Positions 24,220 through 36,914 are shown, counted from the first letter of the stretch. The stretch is DNA of 64,000 nucleotides from Reticulitermes lucifugus (GCA_026260175.1 JAKCWW010000355.1:29775-93774); one strand, 5' to 3'. Notes: a model not told the origin generated them from the sequence alone. Numbers and translations: made by a program.

Positions 24220-25840
24220 CAGGATCCATCAAATTTTCCGTGTGTAAACAAATTAAAAACCGTAGGTACATAAGAACAAATTCCATCGCCGTTATAAGCG
24301 GCTAGAGATGGATAACATTTGACAATTGAAAAGGCAGCTAACGAGGGAGTCTTTCACCTTACGAATATGGTACAAAACAAGGCTACAGAAGAACGTCGGT
24401 AAATTGTTGTGGGTTTGTATGGGACCTATATGCAGATTATACATCGCTGAAAGCATAAATCATATAAAGGGGTCTCTGAAACGCAACGCATAACCAGTAG
24501 CAGTCAAGTAATCCTGAAATGATGTTCAAACTTACCCTAAGAATGTACAGTTTGCGAAAAAAAAATGTAATATTCTAAGTATCTTCTGATGTTAATTTCA
24601 AACTTTATTGAGGACACGAACACTAGTAACACAAAGAAGCGAAGGAAGAGGGAAATATATAAGGGAAGACGGAGTGTGAGGAAGTCAGGATTCATTGTGG
24701 ATATCTGCATAATAAGCATCTCATTATCTCCGCCTCTTCTATACCATATGCAGTATATACGTGTTTTTGTGTTCCAGACAGTGTCCTAACACAAAAGATC
24801 ACTTGTTTTTATGAATCTGTGCTGGATATTCATGTACATTAAAAGCCACAGTAAAACTGCCCATAACCCTGTCCGTGCATTGTATCTCAAGACAGCTATC
24901 TTCATTATCTTAAGTAATTTAAAAAATGCCAGCATAAATGGCAACAGTCCAATTGCCACTGCGGCAGAGGAGCCAGGACATTTGTCTTTCTAACGAACTC
25001 TTCATCCATACCCAATTCCCTTATGAGAACGAAATTTTGGGTAGCCCTGGAAAATTGCATAATGTCGAACCGTAGGTTTCCTGTGTTTTTACATAGCCCT
25101 TACATTGGAAACAATTCTACCCGGGGTTATGCACTTGTATGGAAGAACTGATCTGTGACAACCCACATACGTATCTAAGAAGAAACGTGGCAGCCAGTGA
25201 CGTCTGCACACCACGGGGCAGTTAGTCTTTCTACAGCAGATGACGACCGCTCACTCAGTCAACAAATTCCCTGTCTTTTATAAAACTCGAAAATTCATTA
25301 TGGTGTTCAGGAGAAGGCGCCACAGGTTCCCGAGCCAGAAGAAACCAGTTCTAACATCCTGTTCATTTAAAATCCATTTCCATGTTGTATTCCAATAGAC
25401 GTTTAGATATTAGAAATCATATCGTTTCTTCCCTTTTTCCGATTACAATTTTCACGTCTCCTAAACACGTATTCTGCGATCTATAGTAGTAACCTGCTGT
25501 ATGAATACGTGGTTAAATACTTATCATAGAAGATAAGTTACTATAATTTAATCTGAGACCACTGTCCTTAACAGCCTGAATCTGTTCACATAAATCTTTC
25601 AACGCACCAATAAACAGCGTTACCAGCCGTATAATTGTGTCATCTGTGATACTACTAATGTTTAAAATTGTTTTCAGCCTTACAGGACGATGCACACTAA
25701 ATGTACTTACACCACGCAGTATATTTCCATTAAATCTTGTGGAATGCTGGCACCATTGTAAGTCAATAACACGCCATATACTTATTTACATCCATGCCTC
25801 TGACCATTCCAATGGCAGCCGTAAGTATTTTACTGGTTCA
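24220..25840. other. Unannotated A+T-rich DNA
   Basis: No recognisable gene or repeat. Short frames only. Confidence 0.4.
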
Positions 25841-25844
25841 ATAG

Positions 25845-26020
25845 TCATGACGGGAAGACGAGGAAGAAGGCGTAAGCAGCTACTAGATGACCTTAAGGAA
25901 AAGAGAAGANNNNNNNNNNNNNNNNNNNNNNNNNNNNNNNNNNNNNNNNNNNNNNNNNNTTTGGAAGAGGCTACGGACCTGTCGTAAGACAGACTACAGA
26001 ATGAATGAATGAATGAATGA
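25845..26020 (+). mobile_element. LINE family B 3' end with GAAT microsatellite tail
   Basis: The plus strand encodes MTGRRGRRRKQLLDDLKEKR, then an assembly gap, then GRGYGPVVRQTTE-like sequence (one frame shift relative to the complete copy at 45.7 kb). The final codons run directly into GAATGAATGAATGAATGAAT (25999-26020), so the element ends in a tetranucleotide microsatellite with essentially no 3' UTR. This recalls CR1/L2-type LINE 3' ends, an inference from tail form only. The copy is 5'-truncated. Confidence 0.75.
25910..25959. other. Assembly gap, 50 N
   Basis: Exactly 50 N bases inside the family B LINE tail. The intact minus-strand copy near 45.7 kb shows what kind of sequence is missing. 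The round length suggests a placeholder. Confidence 0.9.
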
Positions 26021-26024
26021 GATA

Positions 26025-29000
26025 TCTTATTCAAAACAGTGCTCTGAAATTATCTTTTACGGTAATGTACTCGTATATGTATAAATATTATATTTAGAAC
26101 AAGGTTCATCTGTCAAGAACATGAAAATACATTTGATAATAGGTGTAATCAATATTCCATTATAAAGAGCAGTATTGTACAATTACAGGTCCCTACGAGT
26201 TGTGTATTGAATGTTGGTCACCCAACACGTCTCAGCTTATGTGTTTCAAAAAACTGTCAGGTTCTCAGCTCCGTTCTGTTAGCCGTAACAGAATATCTTT
26301 CTCAGAACTATCAAACTTGGTTCACGCTATAATGCTCTGGAATTGTGTTCGAAGGATGCACCAGTTGACTGCTAGCCATGAAACCGACAAACCGCACTAA
26401 GCTTTTCGTATTCTTTCCCAGTTCTTTAGCGCTATTTTATTACAGTACCTTGAAACTCACCACAGCTACTTCATTTTCAAATTTTTCAAATTTACGAACT
26501 CGATTATCCTTTTAAATGATATACCTTTGTAACTTCTGAAAGAGGTACAGTGGGTACTACACAAGCTATGATAAAACTCTAATCTCCTAATATTGTTCAG
26601 CCATGATTATGCTGTCCTTCCTGACACAAATAATCCGTTACGTGCTGTATCACAACGAGCTGTCTGACAGAATAGTGATAACACTTCATTTCCAGTATAT
26701 TTTCAGCTGATAACAACTATAGTGGGAGAATTCGACGGTACGTCATTAAAACGTGAAGCCTGATATTTATCTAAATAACATCTAATGACTCAGTTTTGTC
26801 TCACAGAGGAACTGCTGCGTCTTCATTACAAACAGTAACTGGTTAAAGCCTTTTACGGAAATAACCGCTGGTTATCTGACATACGTACGAGACTCATTAA
26901 CAAGAACTGTGCTCAATACTCTGAATTTTTAAACATGTGGTACTCAATGCTTTAAGAATTAAACGGAGTAAATCATTTACAAATTCCAACCCTCATTCGG
27001 CACGGTGGCTTATTTCGTTATTTATAATCCAATTGATTTTTATATTAAAAAGAACAGCAGCATAAGCCCAGTCCGTTAAAATTAATAACCAGGACTATTT
27101 AAAGTTGAATTAAAATGAAGAAGCAAGGTAATTATTATTAAATCTTCTCGATTTCCTAAACGTACTTGTATATTTTAACGTATTATATTTCTTCGCAAAT
27201 TACCTTAAGTCCTGACGTAGCTGCTATATACTGTGTTACATTCAGCTGTTCCATATGTACTTTAATTAGTAGTACGATGATTCTGAACCTGAAGCGATAA
27301 TTCCACTTAAAGCAAACGGTAAGCAGCTTGCAGTTTATATATGTTACCATGTAAAGCAATACCTGAAATTTTGATAGAAAATAATAAAGTAATAATTTAA
27401 ATAGGCATGTTTTTCTTTCCCTTCCATTTAGCTCTGACATCGATGCGAATATATGTTAAAAATTATATAAAAATAAACTGTGGCAATATGTTTTAGAAAC
27501 AATCTTTAATTACAGTTCAGTATGAAACACGTTCTTCCTTAGATGTACCAGCATATCAGTAGACTGTACATAACGCATATGGAAACATAATATTCGGAAA
27601 ACCAATGCTGGCAACATGAATCTTTTCCCCATTTCTGCTACGGAACCTAACCAACAGAAACTAAGCTACTGGTCCTCTTACAAAATTACTGAAAGTAAGT
27701 GTCTTAGCAATTTGGGACGAAAAGTTTAATGGAAATGCGTGACGGTCTGGTTGTCATTAGACCGAGTATAAATGTTCCATCAGAGAGATATAAAACATAC
27801 AAATCAAGATTCCGTTACTTTAACAAGATGTCGCAAAAAAGGTAATGACGTCACAAAGTCAGAAGAGGAAACAGGCTGAACTAATCCAACCTAGTGGAAA
27901 TGTCATAATGAAGGAATTCTAAAACCTTGACCCTTTTAAAGAGTCTATGAAAGAGAATATATAAAGAAGATAAAATAAGTCTCAGAGAGATAAAGGGACA
28001 GTAAAGAGATATGGACCAAGTAAATGAAAAGGGGAACGAACCACTGCAAGGAAAAGGGGGTGAGAAGGGACAGGATACAAGAAGCCTAAAATTAGAACCC
28101 TGCAGTAAAAATACTTCTCCAATCCCTCTGTCAACCATCCTCTTTACTGAACCAAACTTTTTCTACTAGGCTGTGCCCTACTCTTTATATACATTTTAAT
28201 CCCATGAATGTGGAAGATCTTCATGTGCTACATGCTTACACGTCGAAAAAATACATCCCTCAGAAGACGAAACTAAAACATGGGGGAAGATAAGGAAAAC
28301 ATTTTGGTAATGAACTCTCATCCGTTAGTTGAAATACCAAATATGAGTGAAGAAATAAGGACCAGTGTCATAATTAATAATATATCCAAATTTCTCCTAA
28401 CGCACCGTAAACAAGTATTCTGTTCTTAAATGCACGTGTTTACTGGCACTCCCAAATCTAGCTTAAATAATCTGCGTTCATTTAGCACGAGCCAGAGCTT
28501 CAGCAGTAATAGGGCCTAAGCACGTCATTGGATACGATTCTGAGCCAGTTTTATACATCTCTTAGCCTCAAAATCCAACTCCCTAAGACACATGTTAAAG
28601 CCAAACACCAAGATCTTCCTCGATCTTAGCAATCCATATTTCCCAAGCTCATTCCCACTGAAATTACTTTTGCATTTCTGATCTTCCCCACGCCATTCAC
28701 ATTGCCAGATCACTGTATCTATGTTTTACTAGACTAAAAATACTTGGTGACCCGTATAAACAAATAAATTACTAACTTACTTCATCATTCACAGATAACA
28801 ATATTTCACTAAGCACTTTTTTTTATATTCTTTCTTCAATGTAAAAGACCATGCTTTGCAGACATACGATAACACCAGAACAGTCATTGCTTTGTATAAC
28901 ATCAGCTTGAGTGGTAGCTTGTATTATAACAGCATGATGTACTACTGCAAAATAAGAAGTCGCTTCTACAAATAAAGTTACGTCACGACCAGTTACATAA

Positions 29001-29085
29001 TATAATGACTACAACAACCTGTAATAAGCTGAGATCTCATACTTGACTTTTAATTTACACATGCTGTATATTGATCTTTAAATTA
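26025..29085. other. Unannotated A+T-rich DNA
   Basis: No gene or repeat identified over 3 kb. A purine-rich stretch lies at about 27950-28080. Confidence 0.4.
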
Positions 29086-29090
29086 TTCTA

Positions 29091-29133
29091 CAGCCTGATG
29101 ATGGCTTATATGACAAACCGAAACATGTAGCTG
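29091..29133 (+). ncRNA. Hammerhead ribozyme-like motif, minimal type I (best match)
   Basis: Elements in order as RNA: stem I 5' strand CAGC (29091-29094); perfect core CUGAUGA (29095-29101); a U spacer; stem II GGCUU/AAACC (29103-29107 and 29115-29119) with loop AUAUGAC, one A-C mismatch where G would restore pairing; core GAA (29120-29122); stem III AC/GU around AU (29123-29128); cleavage-site nucleotide A (29129); stem I 3' strand GCUG (29130-29133), fully complementary to CAGC. All invariant core residues are present. The very short stem III is typical of hammerheads in Penelope-like retroelements, which are thought to work as dimers. Activity is untested. No retroelement coding sequence was recognised beside it. 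Confidence 0.7.
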
Positions 29134-29139
29134 ACTTTC

Positions 29140-30825
29140 CTAAATGCACAGGTTGTGCTCGACTCTTATTGTAGTCCTTTATTAATGACAAATTCTTCAA
29201 CCTGTGCAATAACAAATTTCTAGGATCTATTCCTCTCCCACTTTCATCAGGAATATAATTTGTATATGTTATGTGTTGTTCCCAAGTTTTCAAATCTCTT
29301 TTACATGACTTTGCTGTTGCTTTTGACTTTCTGCTATAATCATATACTTCATACGTGGCACATATGACTTTAGAAAGAATTTTTTATTGTTGATGAGAAA
29401 ACTGTGTTCTTATTTATGGGGTTTGAAGATTTATTAAAGAGATAAATACAATCAGCATAATGAAGTGTCATAATTAGACCATTCAGTTTAGCCACATTCA
29501 CTTACCACTAAATGCACAACCTCAGGGCCACGTCTGGAAACAGCTGAAAACCATTTCCTGAATTTATTTTTACTACGGTCGTCACATAGCGCTGAATGTC
29601 TTCAAGTGACTCAAAATGAGACCCGTTCAAGGAGAGTTATTGTTGTGTGAACATAAACATGACACGGGACCAAGCACGACAGTACGTACGGTGGATGTTT
29701 CTGTATATGTATTTATTCGGCCGCACCGTAAGTGTAAAAAGAATTGTCAGGGAGAAAAACCTAACAGTTCGGCCAAATATTTTGTGAGAATTTGTGCGAG
29801 GCACCTAACAAACTAAGTTCATTTACATTAAAATCAGTCTAGCCTGTTAGATCACCAAAGAAACGTTTAAAGTGCAATAACATAATTTACCAATTCCATT
29901 TTGTCTTCTCTTCATATGTGTCCATGTCTCCTACTTTTCACCTCCGTGTTTAGTCGTGAAAGGATCTGCATTCACTGACTAGTGAATTCCTTCGTTCATT
30001 AAGATGCGAAGACTTCTGACACAATAACCGGATCAAATATGGTCAAGCCGGAACTGCTCCAGCCAGCTTCAAAGTAACATTCATTTATTTTTTCCAGCAT
30101 TACTAGGTACCTCCAGCACACTGTATGGTTTGAGACAAGCAGATTCAAATCAAAGGAAAGGTCTACGCTTGCAGCTTCTTAGGTCCCGGCACATTACCTA
30201 ATCCAGTCCAGTAGAGTGTAATGGAGTCACTAAATACTGCAAAGCAGGCCCTCAGCTTTACTCGACTGAACGTGCACGGTGTACCAGATGCATGCAGAAT
30301 TCTAGTACGTACAGGCGCAGACTCTATTCGGCTTGACAGGACTCGATTCCGTTAGTCTGCCCGCAGACTTGAATCCATTTGACTGTAATCAATTTTGTAT
30401 GTGGGTAAATAGTAAATATCTAGTACATAACCTGTTCACTTGCTTTTTGTATCTGCTTCGTCATTGGAGCATTTCCCCCTGAGACCATTCAAAGAGGAAA
30501 TATTCGTTGCAATATGTATGCTTGCGAAGTGTAAAAATAGTACTGATATTACCTTAGCTATTATACTTCCGTGAACTCAATCATTGGTCTGATTTTCTTA
30601 CAAATAAAATGTAACAAAATATGTAGCACCAGTGTCCCATTAGTAGATAATAACAACTGTCTTCTGTCAGTAGTGTATAAAACCTAGATTTGTCCAGTCT
30701 CATGTTTCTTGTGTAACCTGTGTGGTGTCGCATACTCAGAGACAGGCCGCGGCCCCCCACACACATGTAAGTGTACAGACCCTTACAAAAGTAGCTGACT
30801 TTAATTATGGATGGCTATCTTTAAT
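29140..30825. other. Unannotated DNA
   Basis: No recognisable gene. A B-box-like CTCGATTCCG at about 30342 is isolated. Confidence 0.4.
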
Positions 30826-30829
30826 CTAG

Positions 30830-31035
30830 GGTTCTCATTTTATAACATGGCACAGGTTTATTGCATCACCATATCCGTGTGTGTGTCCGTTCCCTTAAAA
30901 CTCTTTGAACTAAAGAATTTTCATGAGATTTTGTACAATCTCATGGCACTAGATACAAGTTTAATTGTAACACATTTTAATATTGTACTACAAATAATTA
31001 TAATTATGGCGGGCGTAAGCAGAGTTCCATGGTGA
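30830..31035 (+). repeat. Dispersed-repeat-like segment related to 22.46-22.93 kb
   Basis: Shares the order GTGTGTGTCCGTTCCC, TTTGAA, GATTTTGTACAATC and ATGGCGGGCG with the 22.5-kb segment. The class is unknown. Confidence 0.3.
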
Positions 31036-31039
31036 AGAG

Positions 31040-32435
31040 TCACACTAGCAGCACTTACTGTAGAATCCTGAAACTTCCTGTGACGCGCGCTAACATATCC
31101 TCCAAATATAGCCTATGTAACTTTTGTTTGAAGTAATACTTTTTACAGTTTAGAGCATAACAAAATGAAATGGTGTGAAATCTACATTCCACATTAGAAT
31201 AACTCACTTGTAAATTAACAACAATCTATAGGCATCTGAGCACGTGACACTTTGTACAGATACACATGTAAGTAAATCATACACGTCTGTAAAGTTGGGT
31301 GTCAAAATTTATTATAAATTACCAATGTGGTTATGGGGCGGATCTTTGAAGTTATATCTGACAAATGTAATGGAATCAGAGCAAGCACTAATAAAATTAT
31401 CCACAGGAAGAAACACTCTCTCTGTAATTGTAATTATTTACATGGAAATTTAAAATGTTACTAGGGGCATTCTAAGGAACTCTAACGTACAGCATGGGGT
31501 CAGATTTTTTACGCATTGCTAAACTGTACCTTCGCCAGTTTCTCTATGAAAGGAGAACATGTAGCAAGTGGTGCTGCTAATATCTTGCAATGTACAGTTT
31601 TAGTGGAGGTGAAGTGAGACACAGATAAGTGGAAAGACAGCTGACAGTCGCGATGACAACAAGTCACAGAAAAGCGGGTAATTTGCAGCTGTAGCAGCAG
31701 CAGCAGATGAGCATGATAGCGTGGAGAAGTAGAAAGATGTGCGGGTCGGTGGAGTGCAGTCAAGTCGGTAATTGGTAGCAGCTCACTGGGCACTGCCTGC
31801 CGGTACCAAGCGACGAAGAGTATTGCCTTCCTTCTAAAACAGACAACGGCTTGTATTTCATATTGCAACGTAGTTCAAAAAACACCACCACGACATCTGT
31901 AGCTTCAGAGGTAAAACGTCTGACTTGTAACAGACGGTATCATTCATTGAGGTTTAGCTACGTCAAGACACAAATACATTATACACGTATATCGTCGATT
32001 GGAAAGGGTTTGGAAGGAAGCGGTTACGATCTGTTGCAAAGTATGATCCCAGAAGTGAAGTATGTGACTGAGGAGTATCAGAAATAAACTCAGATACATC
32101 TGACCTGAGGGCAGAATGTGAAATCCCAGGACACAAAACAGCAGCGATATGTCTGATACCCACATCCGAAAGTCTAGAGAAACACCACCTTTTCAAACTT
32201 CTTCTCATGTCCCTATTGAATTCTATTGTATTCGTCTTTAGTTACTCACTACGATTTCAAAAACGCTAATGGATTTTCAGTTGAAATGTGATTTACGAAT
32301 TACGTTCTGTCATTAATATTATTATCAATTGTTACTTATTCTAAAACAAAATTTTACCTCATTATAAAAAAATAGTTCACAGTACCTCAAAAATTTTCAG
32401 GCAACAAAATACTAATCTCTTAAAGTTATGTAGTG
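31040..32435. other. Unannotated DNA with several short open frames
   Basis: The minus frame 31509-31868 (119 codons) and plus frame 31851-32087 (78 codons) have no recognisable domains. A GT dinucleotide in donor-like context (AGAGGTAAAAC) lies at about 31910, but no exon can be supported. Confidence 0.25.
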
Positions 32436-32439
32436 ACCA

Positions 32440-32830
32440 AGTGGCACGGGGGTAGGGCGAAACCTCCCTACACCTCCTAGTACACCTAAGCGCTACGTGA
32501 ATTTGTGGAAGGTCGTCACCTGATTCCCAACTAAGGGTTGTGGACCACTAATGGTTCATCTATTCCCAGTCATTCCGGTATCTCTCTGGATCGTAGCTAC
32601 TCACCATCTCACCTAACGGTGCGGCTACCATGTTGTACTTAATCCCCCTCGGAGAATGTATGCAGTGTAAAATGCCATCGAATGATTGCCCACACCATCC
32701 AAATTTATTTCACAGGCCTTCTTGTGACTAGTGCTAACCACTGGTGGATAAGTCTAGCTTACCCTAGGAAGGGATGTCAAGACAAACGATCGTAGGAATG
32801 CCTGAGAAAGGATCTCAGAATCTCGAGCGG
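32440..32830 (+). repeat. Probable decayed repeat, unclassified
   Basis: A block richer in G+C than its flanks, including CACGGGGGTAGGGCG, ACCTCCCTACACCTCC, GTCATTCCGGTATCTCTC and GGTGCGGCTACCATG. The composition resembles transposon untranslated sequence. There is no second copy in the window to confirm it and no open frame. Confidence 0.25.
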
Positions 32831-32834
32831 TGAA

Positions 32835-33780
32835 TGTTGGTTTACTAAGGCGCATTTTCCACACAGAAACAAAGATATTATCCACCCCACAAGCAGGCAA
32901 CTGACTACACTACTTACCTATGTACATCTACACACCACCAGCATCATAACCATAAGAGTTCGCTAACTCATTAATAACAGTTTACTCTCCTCCGATATTT
33001 GTACCAAATTTTTCTTTTATGGTTAGGCATAAACCCACGGACATAAAAATTTAGAAGAAAAAATCTACCTTTCTCCACTAAAAGTTACAACCATATTATC
33101 CTGCCTCCTGCTATCAGTGCCTCAGCTGACTGAGCAGATCCTTACAGGCATCGTACAAGGCTACTCTTCTATCTAAACCACGTTAACTGAATACGTGAAC
33201 CAATATACATGGTTTTCTAAAATCTAGTCCATTCCATTTCTCTCAGGTTGTATCAAAACTCTGAGTAGAAATTACTGCATATTTTCGACATGGCGAGCCC
33301 TATAAAATAGGGGGAAAGTTTTGAGGAGCTGAAACACAGCCATCTTCAAAACAAGAAGGCTGCCCATGGAATTAGACAAATAAAACACTGACATAAAATT
33401 AAATAAAACAGCATCACATATAACGTGTTGTATTTGTGCCTATTATTCAAATTCACATCCTCAATGTGTGCAGTAAATTTATTTTGTACGCACAAATACA
33501 AGTTGTGTTTTTATGTTGTTTTGTTTCATTTTATATTAACAGAACACAACGGTGCTAAGAAAAAAATAACGAAATACACCTAAATAACATTGCCGATACG
33601 ACATTAATGATAAAGGAAGAGGTGTTAACTAAAGGGTCTATACAAGACACCAGATACATTAACTAAATCTGATAAAGTAAGGTGTGAATATTTACCAGCG
33701 GCTGGCATTGTTTGAGTGACCTCAGAATATAAGCATGCCTTACGACGGTTAGTTTCTTGCTATTTAACGAATGAACACCA
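32835..33780. other. Unannotated DNA with one short inverted repeat
   Basis: No gene recognised. A perfect 12-bp inverted repeat, TTGTATTTGTGC at 33428-33439 and its complement at 33490-33501, encloses a 50-bp loop. Confidence 0.4.
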
Positions 33781-33787
33781 AGTATAT

Positions 33788-34085
33788 GGGATACGCGGTG
33801 GCGCAGTTTGTTGAGGCACTGCAGTCGGGGGATCGATTCCCGATATGGTCACCAAGATTTTTCGTTGACATAATCATATAACTATAACCCTGGGGTCGAT
33901 TCAGCCTCTGCCAGCTGTATCTCCTGGGGGTAAAGGCGGCCGGTGAGTAGGGATAACGACCTTACCACCTTCATGTGCCGATTGTCTAGAAATTCTGGGA
34001 GCCTCGACCTCCTGGAGCTCTAAGGACCTGTCCAAACCTGTAATGGGAGAGCTTTCAGCTTTTACGCCAACTTTGCGTCAAGAAA
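33788..34085 (+). mobile_element. tRNA-derived SINE, family 1 (near full length)
   Basis: The head has A-box-like GGTGGCGCAGTTTGTTGAGG and B-box GGATCGATTCCCG. The body has TCTCCTGGGGGTAAAGGCGG then CCGGTGAG and the CCTTACCACCTTC module, ending with GGAGCCTCGACCTCC and TGTAATGGGAGAGCTTT. The order matches the 2.9-kb copy, with a longer 3' part. Both internal polymerase III promoter boxes are still readable. Confidence 0.75.
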
Positions 34086-34089
34086 GCAT

Positions 34090-35320
34090 TAAGATGATAG
34101 TGTGTAACGAATCTCACAAAACTCGAATGACACCGATTTTGCCCTATTTCGAGGTACTATCCCAGCCTTTGCATAGAACGAATGTGGAAACCCACAATTA
34201 ATTTACGTCAGAATTGAGAAGTCATGGCCGAGGCTGGAACAAAGTAATTCGCCAAATTCAATCAGATGTTTTATATTAAAAAACGGATCAGGCTATTCAT
34301 TAAGAGCTCATAAGTCTAAACAGCACAAAATATACCGCTTCCAAAATGAGAAATTAACAAATACTTCAGTTCGATGTGCCGTAACAAAGATTCACTGCAA
34401 AGGTAATACCAACTGTCAAGCTTGTCTTCTTCAATGAAAGTATTCCCATGGTAAACTTCCTTCCGACTTCACTAAGTGACAGAATATTGGATAAGAAAAG
34501 TACTGAAGGAAAAGATAATCATCATAAAGTAAATGCCAAGATGTTTGCACACAAACCATGTTTAATGGGATAGAAGAATCGAAGAGATATAAAGGCGTTC
34601 ATCAAAACGTTTCGACTGCGTGAGAGTATAAGATGCGAGAGGCTCGTAGAAAGAACAGACACAAATGCTTTCAAACTGTAAATCAGATGGAAGAAGAGAT
34701 GGAACATTTCTTGGAGTAAAACTTCCATTTGTAGTGATATTTACCGCTACAAAGAGTTAGATATTTTAAAGCATCTTCTTGGAAGAGCGGTTCGAAGCCA
34801 TCATCTTCTCATGCTCCTCTCACGATCTTCAACATCCCACACCCTTTCTTTCCCCAGCAATGCTGTTCTATATTTGTATATATATTGTAAAATATTTATG
34901 AGCTTGTTTCTTTATTATCTATTCATATATTTCTACCTAGGATAAGGTTTTACCAGCTGGATATAAAGAAAAATATACAAAAAAATACCCATGCAAACCT
35001 GAATCCAAGGCAGAAAAAAGTCTAAATTAATAACACCAAATAATACAGTCGGCAAAATTTATTTCGAAGAAAATCGAAATTGGCATGTTATTTATTACCC
35101 GCTTACTGCTGACGCTCTGGTCTGCGATTCAATCATCCACTCCATGTTAAAAGAGGAGTTATTTACAGCCTACAAATCAAAGCCACAACACGTAACCTTT
35201 CATTGGAACTGACAATGTTAAACGCGGTTTTCAGTTCATTCAGTATCCCCAAAGTTATATCGATTCACTTACAGTTCTATGGGAAGAAGCCTTTTAAAGA
35301 ATGTCATAAAACCTCCTGTT
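34090..35320. other. Unannotated A+T-rich DNA
   Basis: No recognisable gene or repeat. Confidence 0.4.
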
Positions 35321-35327
35321 TCCTTAT

Positions 35328-35567
35328 TTATATGCTATATAAAGGGCACTTTCTGAAAGATTCAAATGCATCCGGAGTCATTACAATATGAGGCCGGTCT
35401 TCAAAACGAAACACGCCCTTAGGAGATGGCTCATGAGAATTAGACCGGAAAGTGATCGGAAAAATGACATATTGTGACCACAGTTTTCCCATAGAATGTG
35501 GAATTAGTTGCTCGTGCATGGGTAAAACAGGCAGGTCGCTATTCCTGCGGGTCCAGGAATATAGCAA
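35328..35567 (-). CDS. Unidentified 79-codon frame, possible exon or fossil coding fragment
   Basis: The minus-strand translation looks protein-like (VFRFEDRPHIVMTPDAF near the C-terminus), with balanced composition and codon use less A+T-biased than the flanks. I do not recognise a domain. A TATATAGCATATAAATAA stretch follows on the minus strand. No splice site can be assigned with confidence. Confidence 0.12.
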   Translation of the reverse strand: MLYSWTRRNSDLPVLPMHEQLIPHSMGKLWSQYVIFPITFRSNSHEPSPKGVFRFEDRPHIVMTPDAFESFRKCPLYSI

Positions 35568-35569
35568 CA

Positions 35570-36790
35570 GTGTATTTGAAGTTCTTCTAAAAGAATCTTA
35601 ATTGTCCGAACAACATTATGAAGAAGGACATCGGCTTGGTTACAATGAGAATAGAATTTTGCAGCTTGAAATTAACAGCATGTATATAAGAACCGCACGG
35701 AACCGCCGTACATGGTGTGGTTGATAAATCCAATCAGCTAATCTGCTTAGGAATTTGGCCCATATAGAATCCTCTGATCAGGCAAGAGGTTAGCAATTGA
35801 CAGCAAATATCTGTAGATAAAGCAGATTATTCATGCTTATCTATCTGACAGCTAGCGGAGGTTACGTCTTTCTTCCATAGATGGCAGCGGCGGTTGTTGT
35901 TTCACGTATAACATGTTAATAACGATTTTCTTGCGAATCAATGAATATTTGTGGATTAGGTTATAGATTGGATAAGTGTATTTAATTTCATCTTCTTCTA
36001 ACTTAGTTTTATGTCTTCATGGCCTTTATCGCAATTCTTATGGTATATCTTCTACACCATCATCAGAACCATTTAAAATTGATTTGAATTTACTCTTAAA
36101 ACAATATAATACCAACTTAGTCTATATCAGTACCAGTGGAAAGTATCAGAGGAATGGCTAACCATACTAAACAACTATTAATTCACAGTTCTCAACAGTC
36201 TGTATACATGGACAGCGCTTGGGATGTAAATGGCATCACACTTTGTTTCACGATTCTTAGTACACAGGCTCATTTAAAAGTAAGATGATGTACTTAAAAA
36301 GTATTATCTCAGTTTTATTTATTGTTACGCAGTTTAATAAGCGGATTATATTTAAGGCGTCCTGAGCGGGCAATACTGGAAAATACGTATTCTCTGAAGC
36401 AAATATAAATTACTAGGCGTGAACAGACTTTAAGAAGAATCTGCCCAGTTCTAAACCATGCAAAGATGGCATTAGGATAGTAAATAATCTACCAAATGAG
36501 ATGGGTTTTAAAAATGTGAAGTAATAAAGCTAGTAAACGTATTTTGCCTGTTGTGCTGAGAGACGCCTTTCACTTGCGGTTATGTAGTACTTCCACATCA
36601 CTTTTCAGGCAAGGCTGACTCGCATATTTAAGTGAAGTCTATCAACATATTAAACACACAAGACGTACCTACATAGCATTTACTGTACCTACCTACTACC
36701 TACTAAACGAATAACATGAGTAAATTAAAGGTAAACGCACAGTATGACAATATCCACTTCTTTGTAACTGAAGATTCGGAACTTTACATA
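35570..36790. other. Unannotated A+T-rich DNA
   Basis: No recognisable gene or repeat. Confidence 0.4.
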
Positions 36791-36797
36791 TATAAAT

Positions 36798-36911
36798 TAT
36801 TACCAACTACTGCACATCATCATCACGGAGTCATCCTCTATAGATGACGGCTGAGAAGGTCAGCCGGAACATGTAGGAGAATATAGAATTATTGTGCAGT
36901 AGTTGGTAATA
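36798..36911 (+). repeat. Inverted repeat enclosing a hammerhead-like motif
   Basis: The left arm TATTACCAACTACTGCACA (36798-36816) is perfectly complementary to the right arm at 36893-36911 (19 bp). The 76-bp interior contains the hammerhead-like motif at 36834-36878. ATATAA/TTATAT just outside the arms partly extends the symmetry. Because the arms flank stem I of the motif, they could extend stem I through an internal loop. This is inference. Confidence 0.85.
36834..36878 (+). ncRNA. Hammerhead ribozyme-like motif, minimal type I
   Basis: Stem I 5' strand UCC (36834-36836); core CU-AUA-GAUGA (36838-36847, CUGAUGA interrupted by three extra bases); C spacer; perfect 6-bp stem II GGCUGA/UCAGCC (36849-36854 and 36860-36865) with loop GAAGG; core GGA (36866-36868, consensus GAA with A13 changed to G); stem III AC/GU around AU (36869-36874); cleavage-site A (36875); stem I 3' strand GGA (36876-36878). 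Stem II is the longest of the set. Core damage makes cleavage unlikely. Confidence 0.55.
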
Positions 36912-36914
36912 AAC

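Noticed and set aside
31509-31868. 119-codon minus frame as a gene
   Set aside because: The sequence is compositionally ordinary with a leucine run from a CAG-type repeat, and no domain is recognisable.
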